Shown in pieces: positions 1 to 8,106 of a stretch of 14,256 nucleotides of DNA. The translations under genes and the position numbers were made by a program. The DNA is from JAADHY01 sp964428935 (GTDB taxonomy: Bacteria; Planctomycetota; Planctomycetia; Planctomycetales; Planctomycetaceae), in contig CAYSAG010000120.1 in assembly GCA_964428935.1 (NCBI GenBank), positions 1 to 14,256 of the forward strand, read 5' to 3'. A model generated the notes under the pieces. That model ran no database searches and was not told the origin of the DNA. It worked only from the letters and a program-made list of their open reading frames with translations. The stretch's first letter is position 1. Each line of letters begins with the position of its first letter.

Positions 1-75
1 GGCGCTGCGCTCGCACGCCCTCACCCGGCTCGCTTCGCTCGCCACCCTCTCCCGCAAGCGCAGGAGAAGCGACTT
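1..75. repeat. Degenerate dispersed intergenic repeat
   Basis: The block holds CCTCACCCGG, the near-duplicate GCTCGCTTCGCTCGC and CTCTCCCGCAAGCG, followed by an imperfect mirror arm (AGGAGAAG). This resembles the widespread intergenic repeat whose core is CTCTCCCGC..GCGGGAGAG, found in many G+C-rich genomes; here the right arm is decayed. It starts at the window edge, so its left limit is unknown. Recognition is from memory of the motif, not from a search. Confidence 0.4.
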
Positions 76-622
76 TTCCTCGGCCGTTGCCGAGACAGTT
101 GCGCCAGAATCGACTGAGTCCCAATTTTTTCGGTGTGACGCAGCACTCGTCGTGTCGAAAAACACCAGCTCTGGCTCGCTGAACAGGTCCCGACGCCGGG
201 CAAACAACAGGTCCTCGAAGCGGGGGGCCGGGAACCTCGCTGCCGCTGACGCCAGCTTCTCGCATGGCCGACGAGAAGCAGGAACTGCGTCGTGCGCCTC
301 CCCGGCTTGGCTCGAGAGGCGGCTTTCGATGAGGCTTGCTCGGTCGCGCTGCGGAGTTTCAGCCCGGCTGGTCGCGCGTCACTGTCCCGCACGTTTTGCC
401 ACTGAGCGTGTCGGGTCGTTGTTCGGAGACTGTACAGGACCGGCACTCACGAGCCCAACCGGGCGATGGTCTCTGCGGCAGCGGGTTCGGGAGACGCGTT
501 TGGAAGCGGCTGCCGTCCGGTGCGAAGGACAGCCGACGGAGTCGACCGGGAGCCGGCGTGGGTCGTGCCAACCTGCGGCAGGCACCACGGTTCCGGTGGT
601 TCGTTTTGAGTCTGCCGGTCCG
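76..622. other. Gene-free stretch downstream of the DUF4091 gene
   Basis: Open frames here lack any recognisable domain, have arginine/serine-rich composition typical of out-of-frame G+C-rich DNA, and have no good ribosome binding site. No tRNA or rRNA is visible. Just past the DUF4091 stop, on the minus strand, ACCAC(7)GTGGT can form a short hairpin (about 585-601) but no T-tract follows, so I do not call a terminator. Confidence 0.5.
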
Positions 623-3600
623 TCACGACCCGTTCCGCAGTCGGGTCAGCTGCTCGATGGCTTGAGCGATTTGCCGGCGGCGCGCGTAGATGGGAGCTGG
701 GTCGGTGGTGAAGGTCGTCATGTCGCTCGTAATCTCGGCCGGCACTTGCAGCAAGGCGTTGAATTGCCTGTACGTCTTTTCGTCCAATTGGTTGCGTTTC
801 TTCTTCAGCAAGTCTCGCAGGAGGTACAGCATTTCGTAGTCTTCGACGCCCTCGCGAATCATTTCCCAGCGAATGCTCGAAACGGGCGGCTCCAGCACCG
901 GCTGCGGCGACTTTCCGGGCACGGCGGCGGCGAGCGGCGGGTAGAGGAACCGTCCGTCGCCGTTGCCCCAGAAGCGGCGGACACCGCGGGGCGTCGAGTA
1001 GCCGCTGACGTAGCTCATGGGGTCCTCGTACGGGTTTTGGGGCTGGTCCGGGTAGGCCGCCCGACTAGTCCAGTAGTTCGCTCGCCACACCAGCGTTCCC
1101 ACAATGTTCCGCTGCCAGGTCTGCCAGTGCCAGACGCGCAGTTCCGTCGCCGGGTGGTCGATGAACAGCGTGCAGTACGGGGCTTTCGGGCCAGTGCAGA
1201 CGTACCACCAGAACCGCTCGCCGAACGCCCGCCGCTTCTCGGCCATTTGGTGGTCGTAGTTCGGCGTGACGGGACACCAAATGTCGACTAGCCCGGCCAG
1301 CACGTTGTCGCCCGGTTCTTCGGTGAGCATGCGGCGCAGGCCGGGAGCGTACTTCTTCAGACGACGCATGCCTGCGGCCACGAACTCGTAGTCCTTTGGA
1401 GACGGCTCGTCGAACCAGTACACGTACGCCATTTCCAGCCAGCCCTTCTGCCGCAAATGCTCCTCCAGTTGCCGGACGTAGCTCGAAAACATGGCCTCGT
1501 ACTCGGGCGTGCCGGCCACGAACTGCCCGATTTTCGGCGGGTAGCGTTTGTGAAAGGTGCCGCCGCCCATGCCCTCCACTTTCAGTCGGAAGTTCGTGAA
1601 GTGGTAGCGTTTCACGGCCCGCTCCATGGCTCGGTCGAAGTCGGTGAAGTCGACTTCGGCCCGAGGTGGGTGGGCGTCCGGTAGAAACCGCACGCGAATG
1701 GGGTCCAGCGGCGTTGGGTCGTAGGGACTGATGCGGTGTTCCGCGAAGCTTTGAAAGTACAGCTCGACCAGTCGACGTTTCTGTTCTTCCGTCTTGGCCC
1801 CGTGGTAGCGGAAGACGTCGCTGAAAGAGAGCCCGTAAGCCGTCTCCAAGTGGTTGCGTTCGGGCAGGGCAAAGTCCCACACGTGCAGACGCAGCGGAAC
1901 GTCCACCTGGAATTGTTCGGCGCGCAGTTGCAGCACGCCTTGGTAGTCGCCCGCGACGGCCTTCGGTGGCACGTACACCAACACCCACAGCGGCTGGTTG
2001 CAGTCGGCCGGCACGTCGAGCGGCTGCTCGAGCGGCGGCAGGGCGTCGGGCCACCAGTCCCGCACGCCGGTGTAGTCGGTCGGGTGGTGGACGAAGTGGT
2101 AGTAGACCCGCAGCACGCGGACGTTCCGTGCGGGAATGACCGCTCCGTTCGGACCGGTCAGGTCCGTGACCGTGGCGGTCAGTCCGACCAGCGGCCTTTG
2201 AGGTCGGACGACCACTTGCACCGCCTCCCAGTCGTTCTTGGCGGCTTCCATTCGGGCGGCTTGGCCGCGGCGTTCTGGCAAGGCTCGTTGTCGAGGCACC
2301 TTGTGAGTCGCGTCGCACCACCAGACCGATGCCGCTCCCGGCACGTCCCGCAGCCGTTCGCCGTAGTCCGTGCGGTAGAAGTCCGGCACGCGCACGGTCA
2401 GCTCCGCCACGGCCGGCTCGCCGTCGCTGGGCCTGGCTCGCAGGACGAGCGTCCGCGTGCCCACGGCGCCCTTCCGCAGCGGAAGCGACACCGTGGTCCG
2501 ACCGCCGCCCGGACAGGCGACCTGCTGCACGGCCGGCTCAGGCCGAGCCGGGTCCGCCAGCTCGACCGTGACCGTCTGCCGCCGCGACGCCCGGCTGGAG
2601 AGCGTGACGACCAACTCGTCCCGCCCCGACCGGCGGTCCTGCCGAACGAACAGACGCTCGAACGTCACCGGCCGGCCAGTCCGTTCCAGCTTGGCAAACC
2701 ACGTCTGGCCCACGGCGTCGACGGGCAGACCAGACAGTCGCCCGCGCAGCTCCAGCCGGTCCACTTGGAACGAGGCGGGGCCGTCGGCTGGTCGGAGTCG
2801 CAACAACAGACGCGAGGCCGGAAGCAGCGACGTCGGCACAGACGCGGTGACCGTCTGGACCTTCGTCAGCTCCGCCACCTTCAGCCACCGTCGTCCGTCC
2901 CGACTCACCTCGACCACGCACCGGCCGCGAGCGTGGTAGCTGACGTTGACGTCCACCGTGGCCGACTCGAACCGCCGCCCGGGCAGCTCGAACCGGTAAA
3001 CCACTTCCGACCCGGGCGAGAACACCCACCGGTTGGTGTTGAACCCGGCGGTGGCTCGAGCCAACGTCCTGTGGTAGTTGCCGCCCTGGTCGCCGAAGCT
3101 GCTGGCGAACGTGTACTCGAGCCCGGAAATCCACTCACCGGTCCCCAGCTCCAGTTCCCCGAAACGACGGTGGACGGCCACCACCGGCCGGACCTCCACC
3201 GCGTCGAACTGAATGGCTCCCGTGGCGTGCCACTGTCCCAGCCGCACGGTGCTGCGACGCGTCTGGTCCGGCACGCGAAAAACGTGCTCCAGCCACTGCC
3301 ACTCCGACTTCACGCTCCGGTAGTCGTGGTTGGCGAACGTGGGGCCGGTAATGGCCAGGCCGGACCCGTGAAGCCGGCGAGCTCGGACGCGAAACGCGTA
3401 CAACCGGCCGGGCTCAAACTCGGCGTCGCACTTCCAGTAGCTCGAGTCGTTGCCGTTGCCCGTGACCTCCAGTTTGTCGCGGTCGACCCAGCGACCTTGT
3501 CCGACCAACGACCAGCCGGTCGGCGTGTCGGTGCCCAGACGGAACTCGGGGTTGGGAAGGTGGACCGCGACTTGAAGCTGGACCGCGGCTTGGCCAGAGC

Positions 3601-3754
3601 TGGTCGAAGGCGGTGCGCCGTCGGCCGGAACGTCCGGACGGACCAGTAGCAACGCCAACACCGCGGGCGCGAAGACGACCGCCAACCCCCTGCGGTCCCC
3701 CCGAGCGGCTCGGTCGCTCGCCGCAGACACCGTGGTCGTTCGGCCTGTCGACAT
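623..3754 (-). CDS. Secreted DUF4091 (GH123-like) multidomain protein
   Basis: Probably an exported glycoside hydrolase-like protein of 1043 residues. The start is the ATG at 3752-3754, with AGGAG seven bases upstream; the open frame continues 67 codons further up but that part has no coding character. Residues 1-46 look like a signal peptide (hydrophobic 24-38). Then come a beta-sandwich, carbohydrate-binding-like region (about 60-190), a second one (about 200-342), an Ig-like stretch (about 360-458) and the DUF4091 core (about 475-1030). The core carries YWFDEP; its Asp782-Glu783 pair matches in position and context the adjacent acidic pair used for substrate-assisted catalysis in GH123 N-acetylgalactosaminidases. 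The conserved C-terminal IREGVEDYEML motif, typical of DUF4091, is present. Substrate is unknown. Residues 49-56 (PSTSSGQA) are encoded by a dispersed repeat. It is divergent from comM and ends in TGA. Confidence 0.88.
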   Translation of the reverse strand: MSTGRTTTVSAASDRAARGDRRGLAVVFAPAVLALLLVRPDVPADGAPPSTSSGQAAVQLQVAVHLPNPEFRLGTDTPTGWSLVGQGRWVDRDKLEVTGNGNDSSYWKCDAEFEPGRLYAFRVRARRLHGSGLAITGPTFANHDYRSVKSEWQWLEHVFRVPDQTRRSTVRLGQWHATGAIQFDAVEVRPVVAVHRRFGELELGTGEWISGLEYTFASSFGDQGGNYHRTLARATAGFNTNRWVFSPGSEVVYRFELPGRRFESATVDVNVSYHARGRCVVEVSRDGRRWLKVAELTKVQTVTASVPTSLLPASRLLLRLRPADGPASFQVDRLELRGRLSGLPVDAVGQTWFAKLERTGRPVTFERLFVRQDRRSGRDELVVTLSSRASRRQTVTVELADPARPEPAVQQVACPGGGRTTVSLPLRKGAVGTRTLVLRARPSDGEPAVAELTVRVPDFYRTDYGERLRDVPGAASVWWCDATHKVPRQRALPERRGQAARMEAAKNDWEAVQVVVRPQRPLVGLTATVTDLTGPNGAVIPARNVRVLRVYYHFVHHPTDYTGVRDWWPDALPPLEQPLDVPADCNQPLWVLVYVPPKAVAGDYQGVLQLRAEQFQVDVPLRLHVWDFALPERNHLETAYGLSFSDVFRYHGAKTEEQKRRLVELYFQSFAEHRISPYDPTPLDPIRVRFLPDAHPPRAEVDFTDFDRAMERAVKRYHFTNFRLKVEGMGGGTFHKRYPPKIGQFVAGTPEYEAMFSSYVRQLEEHLRQKGWLEMAYVYWFDEPSPKDYEFVAAGMRRLKKYAPGLRRMLTEEPGDNVLAGLVDIWCPVTPNYDHQMAEKRRAFGERFWWYVCTGPKAPYCTLFIDHPATELRVWHWQTWQRNIVGTLVWRANYWTSRAAYPDQPQNPYEDPMSYVSGYSTPRGVRRFWGNGDGRFLYPPLAAAVPGKSPQPVLEPPVSSIRWEMIREGVEDYEMLYLLRDLLKKKRNQLDEKTYRQFNALLQVPAEITSDMTTFTTDPAPIYARRRQIAQAIEQLTRLRNGS
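3588..3610. repeat. Dispersed palindromic repeat inside the DUF4091 coding sequence
   Basis: The plus strand reads GCTTGGCCAGAGCTGGTCGA followed by AGG. It differs at three positions from the common dispersed repeat I know as CTTGTCCTGAGCTTGTCGAA(GG). Read in frame on the minus strand it gives PSTSSGQA, the characteristic translation of that repeat, directly after the signal peptide. The insert is in frame and lies in a linker, so it is probably tolerated. Confidence 0.5.
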
Positions 3755-4246
3755 GAGGTCGCTCCTGTTTCGCGTGTCGGAGTGAAAGTTGTGGCACGTG
3801 GGAGTCACGCGGGTCACTGTTTTCGGAACCGTGGTCGGTTCACGGCCTGCGGAGCGCGGCGAACGGCTGCGGAAAACGGCCACGTCGAAGCAGCCCGCCG
3901 GAACCGTTCGCCGCCCCCGCCGAACGGCTCGAGCTGAAAGCCGGTTCCAATGCACCAGACGACTTCGGCCGTGTCAAGCGTGCGGCACACGGCCAGCGGC
4001 GGGACGTCCCCACTGCGGGCGTTCCTGTTGCGGAGCGACTCGAGCCTGCTGGTCCACCCTTGTGAAAAAAAGGCTTGTGTCACACAATGGCCACATGTGT
4101 CTCTCTAGACATTCTGGCTCCCTCGACAGTCTGGCTCGGCGTTTCGGTAGTGAGCCGCCACGGGGACGCCGCGGGTCGTCGTTGGCTGGTAGGACCGGCA
4201 GGCGTGTTTTGAGGACACGGAGACAGAAGGAGAGGCCCGGCGGGTC
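3755..4246. other. Divergent intergenic region between the DUF4091 gene and comM
   Basis: This 492-base spacer must hold both 5' regions. The ribosome binding site of the DUF4091 gene lies at its left end. A promoter-like pair and two short dyads sit at 4060-4099, facing comM. I see no convincing small gene and no clear leftward promoter. Confidence 0.5.
4060..4099 (+). promoter_or_regulatory. Candidate comM promoter with overlapping dyads
   Basis: TTGTGA (4060-4065), a 17-base spacer and CACAAT (4083-4088) make a sigma70-like pair, each matching four of six consensus bases. An A-tract follows the -35 box. The inverted repeat TTGTG-TCA-CACAA (4075-4087) overlaps the -10 box and the palindrome CACATGTG (4092-4099) lies just beyond, positions where a repressor could bind. 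The start codon is about 150 bases downstream. Operator function is inference. Confidence 0.35.
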
Positions 4247-5785
4247 ATGCTGGCGAACCTTTTGACTTTTTCGCTGTTTGGCATCGAGGCCCGAACGGTG
4301 CGGGTGGAGGTCGACATTTCGCCGGCCGCTCTGCCCAAGACCATTTTGGTGGGACTGGCCGAAGCAGCGGTCAAGGAAAGCATTCACCGGATTGAGCGGG
4401 CTTTGGTCAACAGCGGGTACCAAAGGCCCGAAGACCGGGTGGTGATTAACTTGTCGCCGGCCGACCTGCCGAAGGACGCGGCATCGTTCGACCTGCCGAT
4501 TGCTCTTGGGCTGCTGGCGGCCAGCGGCCAGGTGCAGTCGGACCTGTTCGGCCAGTACGCCGTTGTCGGCGAGCTGGCTTTGGACGGGTCGCTGCGTCCG
4601 GTGAAAGGCGTCTTGTCCATGGCTCTGGCCGCTCGGGACCAGCACTTGCGCGGCGTGGTCGTGCCGGCCGAGAACGCTCAAGAAGCCGCCGTGGTCGACG
4701 GAATCGACGCCATTGCCGTCTCGACGCTGACCGAGGCGGTGGGCTTCTTGTCGGAAGAGCTGCCGATTGAGCCGCAGCAGTTTTCGTGGGAGGAAGCAGC
4801 GGAGCAGCTGGGGCGGTACCCGGTCGACTACTCCGACGTCAAAGGGCAAGAAATGGCCAAGCGGGCCATGACCGTCGCGGCGGCCGGAATGCACCACGTG
4901 CTAATGATTGGGCCGCCCGGAACCGGCAAGACCCTGCTGGCTCGCCGGCTGCCCACCATTCTGCCTCCGCTCACTCAGCGAGAAAGCCTCGAGACGACTC
5001 GCATTTGGAGCGCCGTCGGAAGGCTCGACGCCCAGTACCCTCTGGTTGTCCAGCGTCCGTTTCGCGCCCCGCACCACACGATTAGCGAGGCGGGGTTGGT
5101 GGGCGGAGGAAGCATTCCCTCGCCTGGCGAAATCAGTTTGGCTCACAACGGCGTGCTGTTTCTGGACGAGCTGCCCGAGTTCAACCGGCGGACGCTGGAA
5201 GTGCTCCGTCAACCGCTGGAAGAGAACGCCGTGACCATTTCGCGAGCGCTGGGCAGCGTCACTTTTCCGGCCAATGTCATGTTGGTCGCGGCCATGAACC
5301 CCTGCCCGTGTGGCTACCGAGGGGACCCGCGGCGGCAGTGCAATTGCAGTCCCGGGCAAATCGAACGCTACGTCGCTCGAATCAGCGGTCCGCTGCTGGA
5401 CCGAATCGACATTCACGTCGAGGTGCCGAACGTGCCGTTCCGCGAGCTGAAAAGCGACGCCACGGGCACCACCAGCGACCAGATTCGTGAGCTGGTCCTG
5501 CAGGCCCGAGACCGGCAGCAGCACCGGTTTCGAAACGAGCCGCCTGGAACAATCAACGGCAACCTGACGCCTCGGCAAATTCGCAAGTACTGCCGTCTGA
5601 ACGCCGAGGCCGAGCAATTGCTCAAGGACGCCATGGAAGACATGGGGCTGTCGGCCCGGGCTCACGACAAGATTCTTCGAGTGGCTCGGACCATTGCCGA
5701 CTTGGACGGCAGCGAAACAATCAACGCGTTTCACTTGCAAGAGGCGGTCAACTACAGGACGCTGGACCGGCGCTACTGGACGTAG
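4247..5785 (+). CDS. comM: YifB/ComM family Mg-chelatase-like AAA+ ATPase
   Basis: A cytoplasmic AAA+ helicase-like ATPase. ComM promotes branch migration during integration of transformed DNA in naturally competent bacteria, but the family also occurs in species not known to be competent. The 512 residues are full family length. An N-terminal Lon-protease-like ChlI domain (about 20-165) precedes the Mg-chelatase AAA+ core (about 190-395), with Walker A GPPGTGKT (222-229), Walker B VLFLDELP (303-310) and a DRIDIH segment (385-390). Cys353, Cys355, Cys365 and Cys367 form the family's metal-binding-like cluster. The C-terminal ChlI helical domain covers about 405-510. The start MLANLLTFSLFGIEA matches the usual YifB N-terminus; AAGGAG lies 14 bases upstream, a long spacing. 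No competence or recombination genes are adjacent. It ends in TAG. Confidence 0.95.
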   Translation: MLANLLTFSLFGIEARTVRVEVDISPAALPKTILVGLAEAAVKESIHRIERALVNSGYQRPEDRVVINLSPADLPKDAASFDLPIALGLLAASGQVQSDLFGQYAVVGELALDGSLRPVKGVLSMALAARDQHLRGVVVPAENAQEAAVVDGIDAIAVSTLTEAVGFLSEELPIEPQQFSWEEAAEQLGRYPVDYSDVKGQEMAKRAMTVAAAGMHHVLMIGPPGTGKTLLARRLPTILPPLTQRESLETTRIWSAVGRLDAQYPLVVQRPFRAPHHTISEAGLVGGGSIPSPGEISLAHNGVLFLDELPEFNRRTLEVLRQPLEENAVTISRALGSVTFPANVMLVAAMNPCPCGYRGDPRRQCNCSPGQIERYVARISGPLLDRIDIHVEVPNVPFRELKSDATGTTSDQIRELVLQARDRQQHRFRNEPPGTINGNLTPRQIRKYCRLNAEAEQLLKDAMEDMGLSARAHDKILRVARTIADLDGSETINAFHLQEAVNYRTLDRRYWT

Positions 5786-6187
5786 GCCGTCCGTCGGCGA
5801 GGCAACGGCCGTCGCGGGCGGCCGTGTGTCGGTCGACGGAGCGCCCGGGTGTTGAGCCGGGAAGCGACCGAGCGAACGGACTGGCGAGTGGCTGTCCTTC
5901 GGTTTGCGCTCGACCGGCGGCACGTGTTGTCGGCGCTCGAGCCCACCGAGGCTGTTCGGACTGCTCCGGCGTCCCACGGCGCCGTGCGACCGGCGACGGG
6001 CGTCGACTTTTCACCGAAGCTGCTTGCAACCTTTGGCTGGCTGCGGTGGTAAAGTCATTGGTCGGAGCTTGGCCTTGGGGCGCGTAGTGGGTTGTCGGCC
6101 CGACCGAAGAGCCGGGCCGGGTCGACTCGCAGCAAAGGGAAGTGTGTCGTCCCTGCTGGTGTGGAATTGTCGTTGCGGAGGTGTGTC
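5786..6187. other. Intergenic region between comM and the toroid-protein gene
   Basis: No gene is evident. Just after the comM stop, ACGGCC-N9-GGCCGT (5805-5825) can form a six-pair stem, with a competing GGCCGT at 5785-5790, but no T-tract follows, so termination is doubtful. A promoter-like pair for the next gene lies at 6024-6055. Confidence 0.45.
6024..6055 (+). promoter_or_regulatory. Candidate promoter of the toroid-protein gene
   Basis: TTGCAA (6024-6029) is a reasonable -35 box. With a 17-base spacer it leads to TGGTAA (6047-6052); with 20 bases it leads to the better hexamer TAAAGT (6050-6055). Neither combination is perfect. It lies about 130 bases before the start codon, in one of the few less G+C-rich patches of this spacer. 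Confidence 0.3.
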
Positions 6188-7648
6188 ATGAGAAGGTTCG
6201 CGCTGGCCGTTGGGCTTGCCCTGACCGGTTTGTTGGTCTCCGCTGGTTGGGCCGTCGACATGGAACCCGGCCCGGCGTACCTGACCGACTCGCACGGGGC
6301 TTCGGGCGTGGTGCAGGCCTTTCTGGAGCTGTCGGAGGTGGCTCCGGCGTACGACAAGTACTGGAAAGGAGCGTTGGACTGGTTGATTTCGGTTGGTCAG
6401 CGTGACCCGGACGGTTACTTGTACTGGTACATGTCGACCACGGCTCCTCCCGGCCACCGAAACCACCGAATCAGCATTCCGGGCATGTGTCACGTGGTTC
6501 GCATGTTTCTGGCCGGCTACCAGCGTTGCGGCGACCAGCGCTACCGCCAGACGGCGTTGGACGCGACGCGCACACTGGTCGAACGGTTTGCTCGGCGAAA
6601 ACAAACTCCGTACGGCACGGCGTACGCCTGGTCGGGCTCGTACCGTCCCCGAGACCGCTCCGCCGGACTGCTCGCCGGGCACTCCCACGGTCTGGGCAAC
6701 CTCATTGACACGCTGTTGGACGCGTACGAAGCCCAGCCCGACCCGAAACTGCGGGAGGAGCTTCGGCAAGCGTTGACAGGCCTTGTGGTCAACCTGCGAG
6801 CCCGCTGCGTCCAGAAAACGCAAGACGGCCAGCTGCTGGTCGCGTGGCCGGCCCTACGGAACAAGAAAGTCGTCGAGACGGGCTACTGCTACGGACAAGC
6901 CGGCTTGGTCATTCCTTTGCTGCGACTGGCGGAGGCCATGCCGGACTTGAAGCTTCCGGACGGCACCACGCCGTTGTCTTTGGCCAACGGCAGCTTGCGG
7001 TACCTCATGTCCGTGGCTCGGGAGGCCCGAGGCGGTTACGTGTGGCCGTACATGCGTCACGAAGCTCGGTCCAGGAACATTGGCTACGGCAGCGGCACCG
7101 GTGGAATTGGCTGGGCGTTCCTCCGTGGAGCTCAAGTCAACCGCAAGAGCGACCCGAAGTTTGCCGAGCAGTGCCTGAAGTACGCTCGCGGAGCGGCCGT
7201 TTACGCGGTCAACCTGGTGCTGAGCTACAAGGGGCCAGAACGACTGCCGACCCCGGGCGGAGAGACCGGGTTCGGTGTCTGCGGCGGGGCAGGCGGAGCC
7301 GGTTACTTTCTGATGTTGTACGCGAAAGAGGTCGACGGCAAAGAGCCTGAGCTCGTCGAACGAATTGACCAGACCATTAGAAAAATCGCCAAGCTTGTCA
7401 TTGGGTCGGCCACTCCAATCGACGGCACCTTGGCCTGCCCCGACTGGACTCACTTCAAACGAATCAACATTGCCCTCGACTACGGCCAGACGGGTGTGGT
7501 GCTGGGCCTGGCCGTTGCGGGCAAGTACCTGAACGACCAGGAGCTCATCGACGCGGCGAAGAAGGTGGCCGACTTCATTGTCCAGCGAGCGGTTCCGGAG
7601 GGCGGCGGCTACAAGTTCGCTCTGTTCTACCCGCTGCCCAAAAAGTAG
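6188..7648 (+). CDS. Exported LanC-like alpha/alpha-toroid protein
   Basis: Function unknown; 486 residues. The ATG at 6188 has GGAGG six bases upstream and begins a clear signal peptide (MRRFALAVGLALTGLLVSAG, cleavage likely after Ala22). The mature protein contains seven repeats of a glycine-rich G-x-x-G turn followed by two helices, starting near residues 35, 97, 164, 233, 300, 363 and 431. Examples are SHGASG, GHSHGLG, CYGQAG, GTGGIG, VCGGAGGAG and DYGQTG. Seven such repeats match the alpha/alpha toroid of lanthionine synthetase C (LanC) proteins. Cys234 (in CYGQAG) and Cys365 (in VCGGAG) recall LanC zinc ligands, but they are two repeats apart and no Cys-His pair follows Cys365, so the canonical zinc site is not evident. 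A sugar-active alpha/alpha-barrel (GH88/GH105/GH127-like) is an alternative. No lantibiotic genes are near. Confidence 0.8.
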   Translation: MRRFALAVGLALTGLLVSAGWAVDMEPGPAYLTDSHGASGVVQAFLELSEVAPAYDKYWKGALDWLISVGQRDPDGYLYWYMSTTAPPGHRNHRISIPGMCHVVRMFLAGYQRCGDQRYRQTALDATRTLVERFARRKQTPYGTAYAWSGSYRPRDRSAGLLAGHSHGLGNLIDTLLDAYEAQPDPKLREELRQALTGLVVNLRARCVQKTQDGQLLVAWPALRNKKVVETGYCYGQAGLVIPLLRLAEAMPDLKLPDGTTPLSLANGSLRYLMSVAREARGGYVWPYMRHEARSRNIGYGSGTGGIGWAFLRGAQVNRKSDPKFAEQCLKYARGAAVYAVNLVLSYKGPERLPTPGGETGFGVCGGAGGAGYFLMLYAKEVDGKEPELVERIDQTIRKIAKLVIGSATPIDGTLACPDWTHFKRINIALDYGQTGVVLGLAVAGKYLNDQELIDAAKKVADFIVQRAVPEGGGYKFALFYPLPKK

Positions 7649-8106
7649 GGCTTCGGACGCCGGTGTTCGAAGAAGGCCGACCGAGCGGTCAGGGGCTCGG
7701 CCAGCCACCCTGGTTCGTTCCGCGGCAAGCTCGCCCACTCGACCGTCTGTGAGTGCGACGGGCCGCGACGTGTCGCGTTCCCGCTGTACGAGCCAAGCTC
7801 GCTGTGTGGCGACAGCGGTCGGGTGGGAGCCTGGCCTCGCGGAGCTCCCGTTTGAGGTTCGTCGGGCTCGCTGCCGGTCGGCGGGCGTGCTCTTGTAGTT
7901 CGGCGAAGTTCCCGTTTTCTCAGGCAACGAACTCGTTCCGGCTCGCAACGTCGGCGTGTTCGCTTTACACTGCAGCCGGGGGTTCGGCCATTCGCTCGGA
8001 CCGGTCCAGGGGAGCGTGGGGCGGCGAGCGGGTCGACTTTTCCGGCCGTGCTCCAGCCGTTGCCCTCACGCGGCACTGGGTGGCGCTTGCAGTGGAGGCC
8101 TGGTTC
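7649..8106. other. Intergenic region before the carboxypeptidase gene
   Basis: No gene is evident in these 458 bases. GGCCGA..TCGGCC just after the toroid-protein stop could form a hairpin but has no T-tract. An open frame running into the carboxypeptidase from 7753 lacks homology before the chosen start. A weak promoter-like pair is at 7943-7971. Confidence 0.45.
7943..7971 (+). promoter_or_regulatory. Candidate promoter of the M32 carboxypeptidase gene
   Basis: TCGCAA (7943-7948), a 17-base spacer and TACACT (7966-7971). The -10 box matches four of six consensus bases and the -35 box three of six. The start codon is about 135 bases downstream, similar to the candidate promoters of the neighbouring rightward genes. 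Confidence 0.3.

Noticed and set aside
152..1291. Long plus-strand open frame of 379 codons
   Set aside because: It lies largely antisense to the DUF4091 gene, has no recognisable domain, and such frames are expected in G+C-rich DNA opposite a real gene.
1736..3649. Plus-strand open frame of 637 codons
   Set aside because: Entirely antisense to the DUF4091 coding region; composition is Arg/His/Val-rich with no motif.
5785..5825. Hairpin after comM as an intrinsic terminator
   Set aside because: Stems of six pairs are present but no T-tract follows in either direction.
6188..7648. Lantibiotic biosynthesis cluster
   Set aside because: Only LanC-like fold features are seen; there is no precursor peptide, dehydratase or transporter nearby, the protein has a signal peptide, and the zinc ligands are not in LanC order.
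7674..7702. Hairpin after the toroid-protein gene as a terminator
   Set aside because: Only a short GGCCGA/TCGGCC stem with a large loop and no T-tract.
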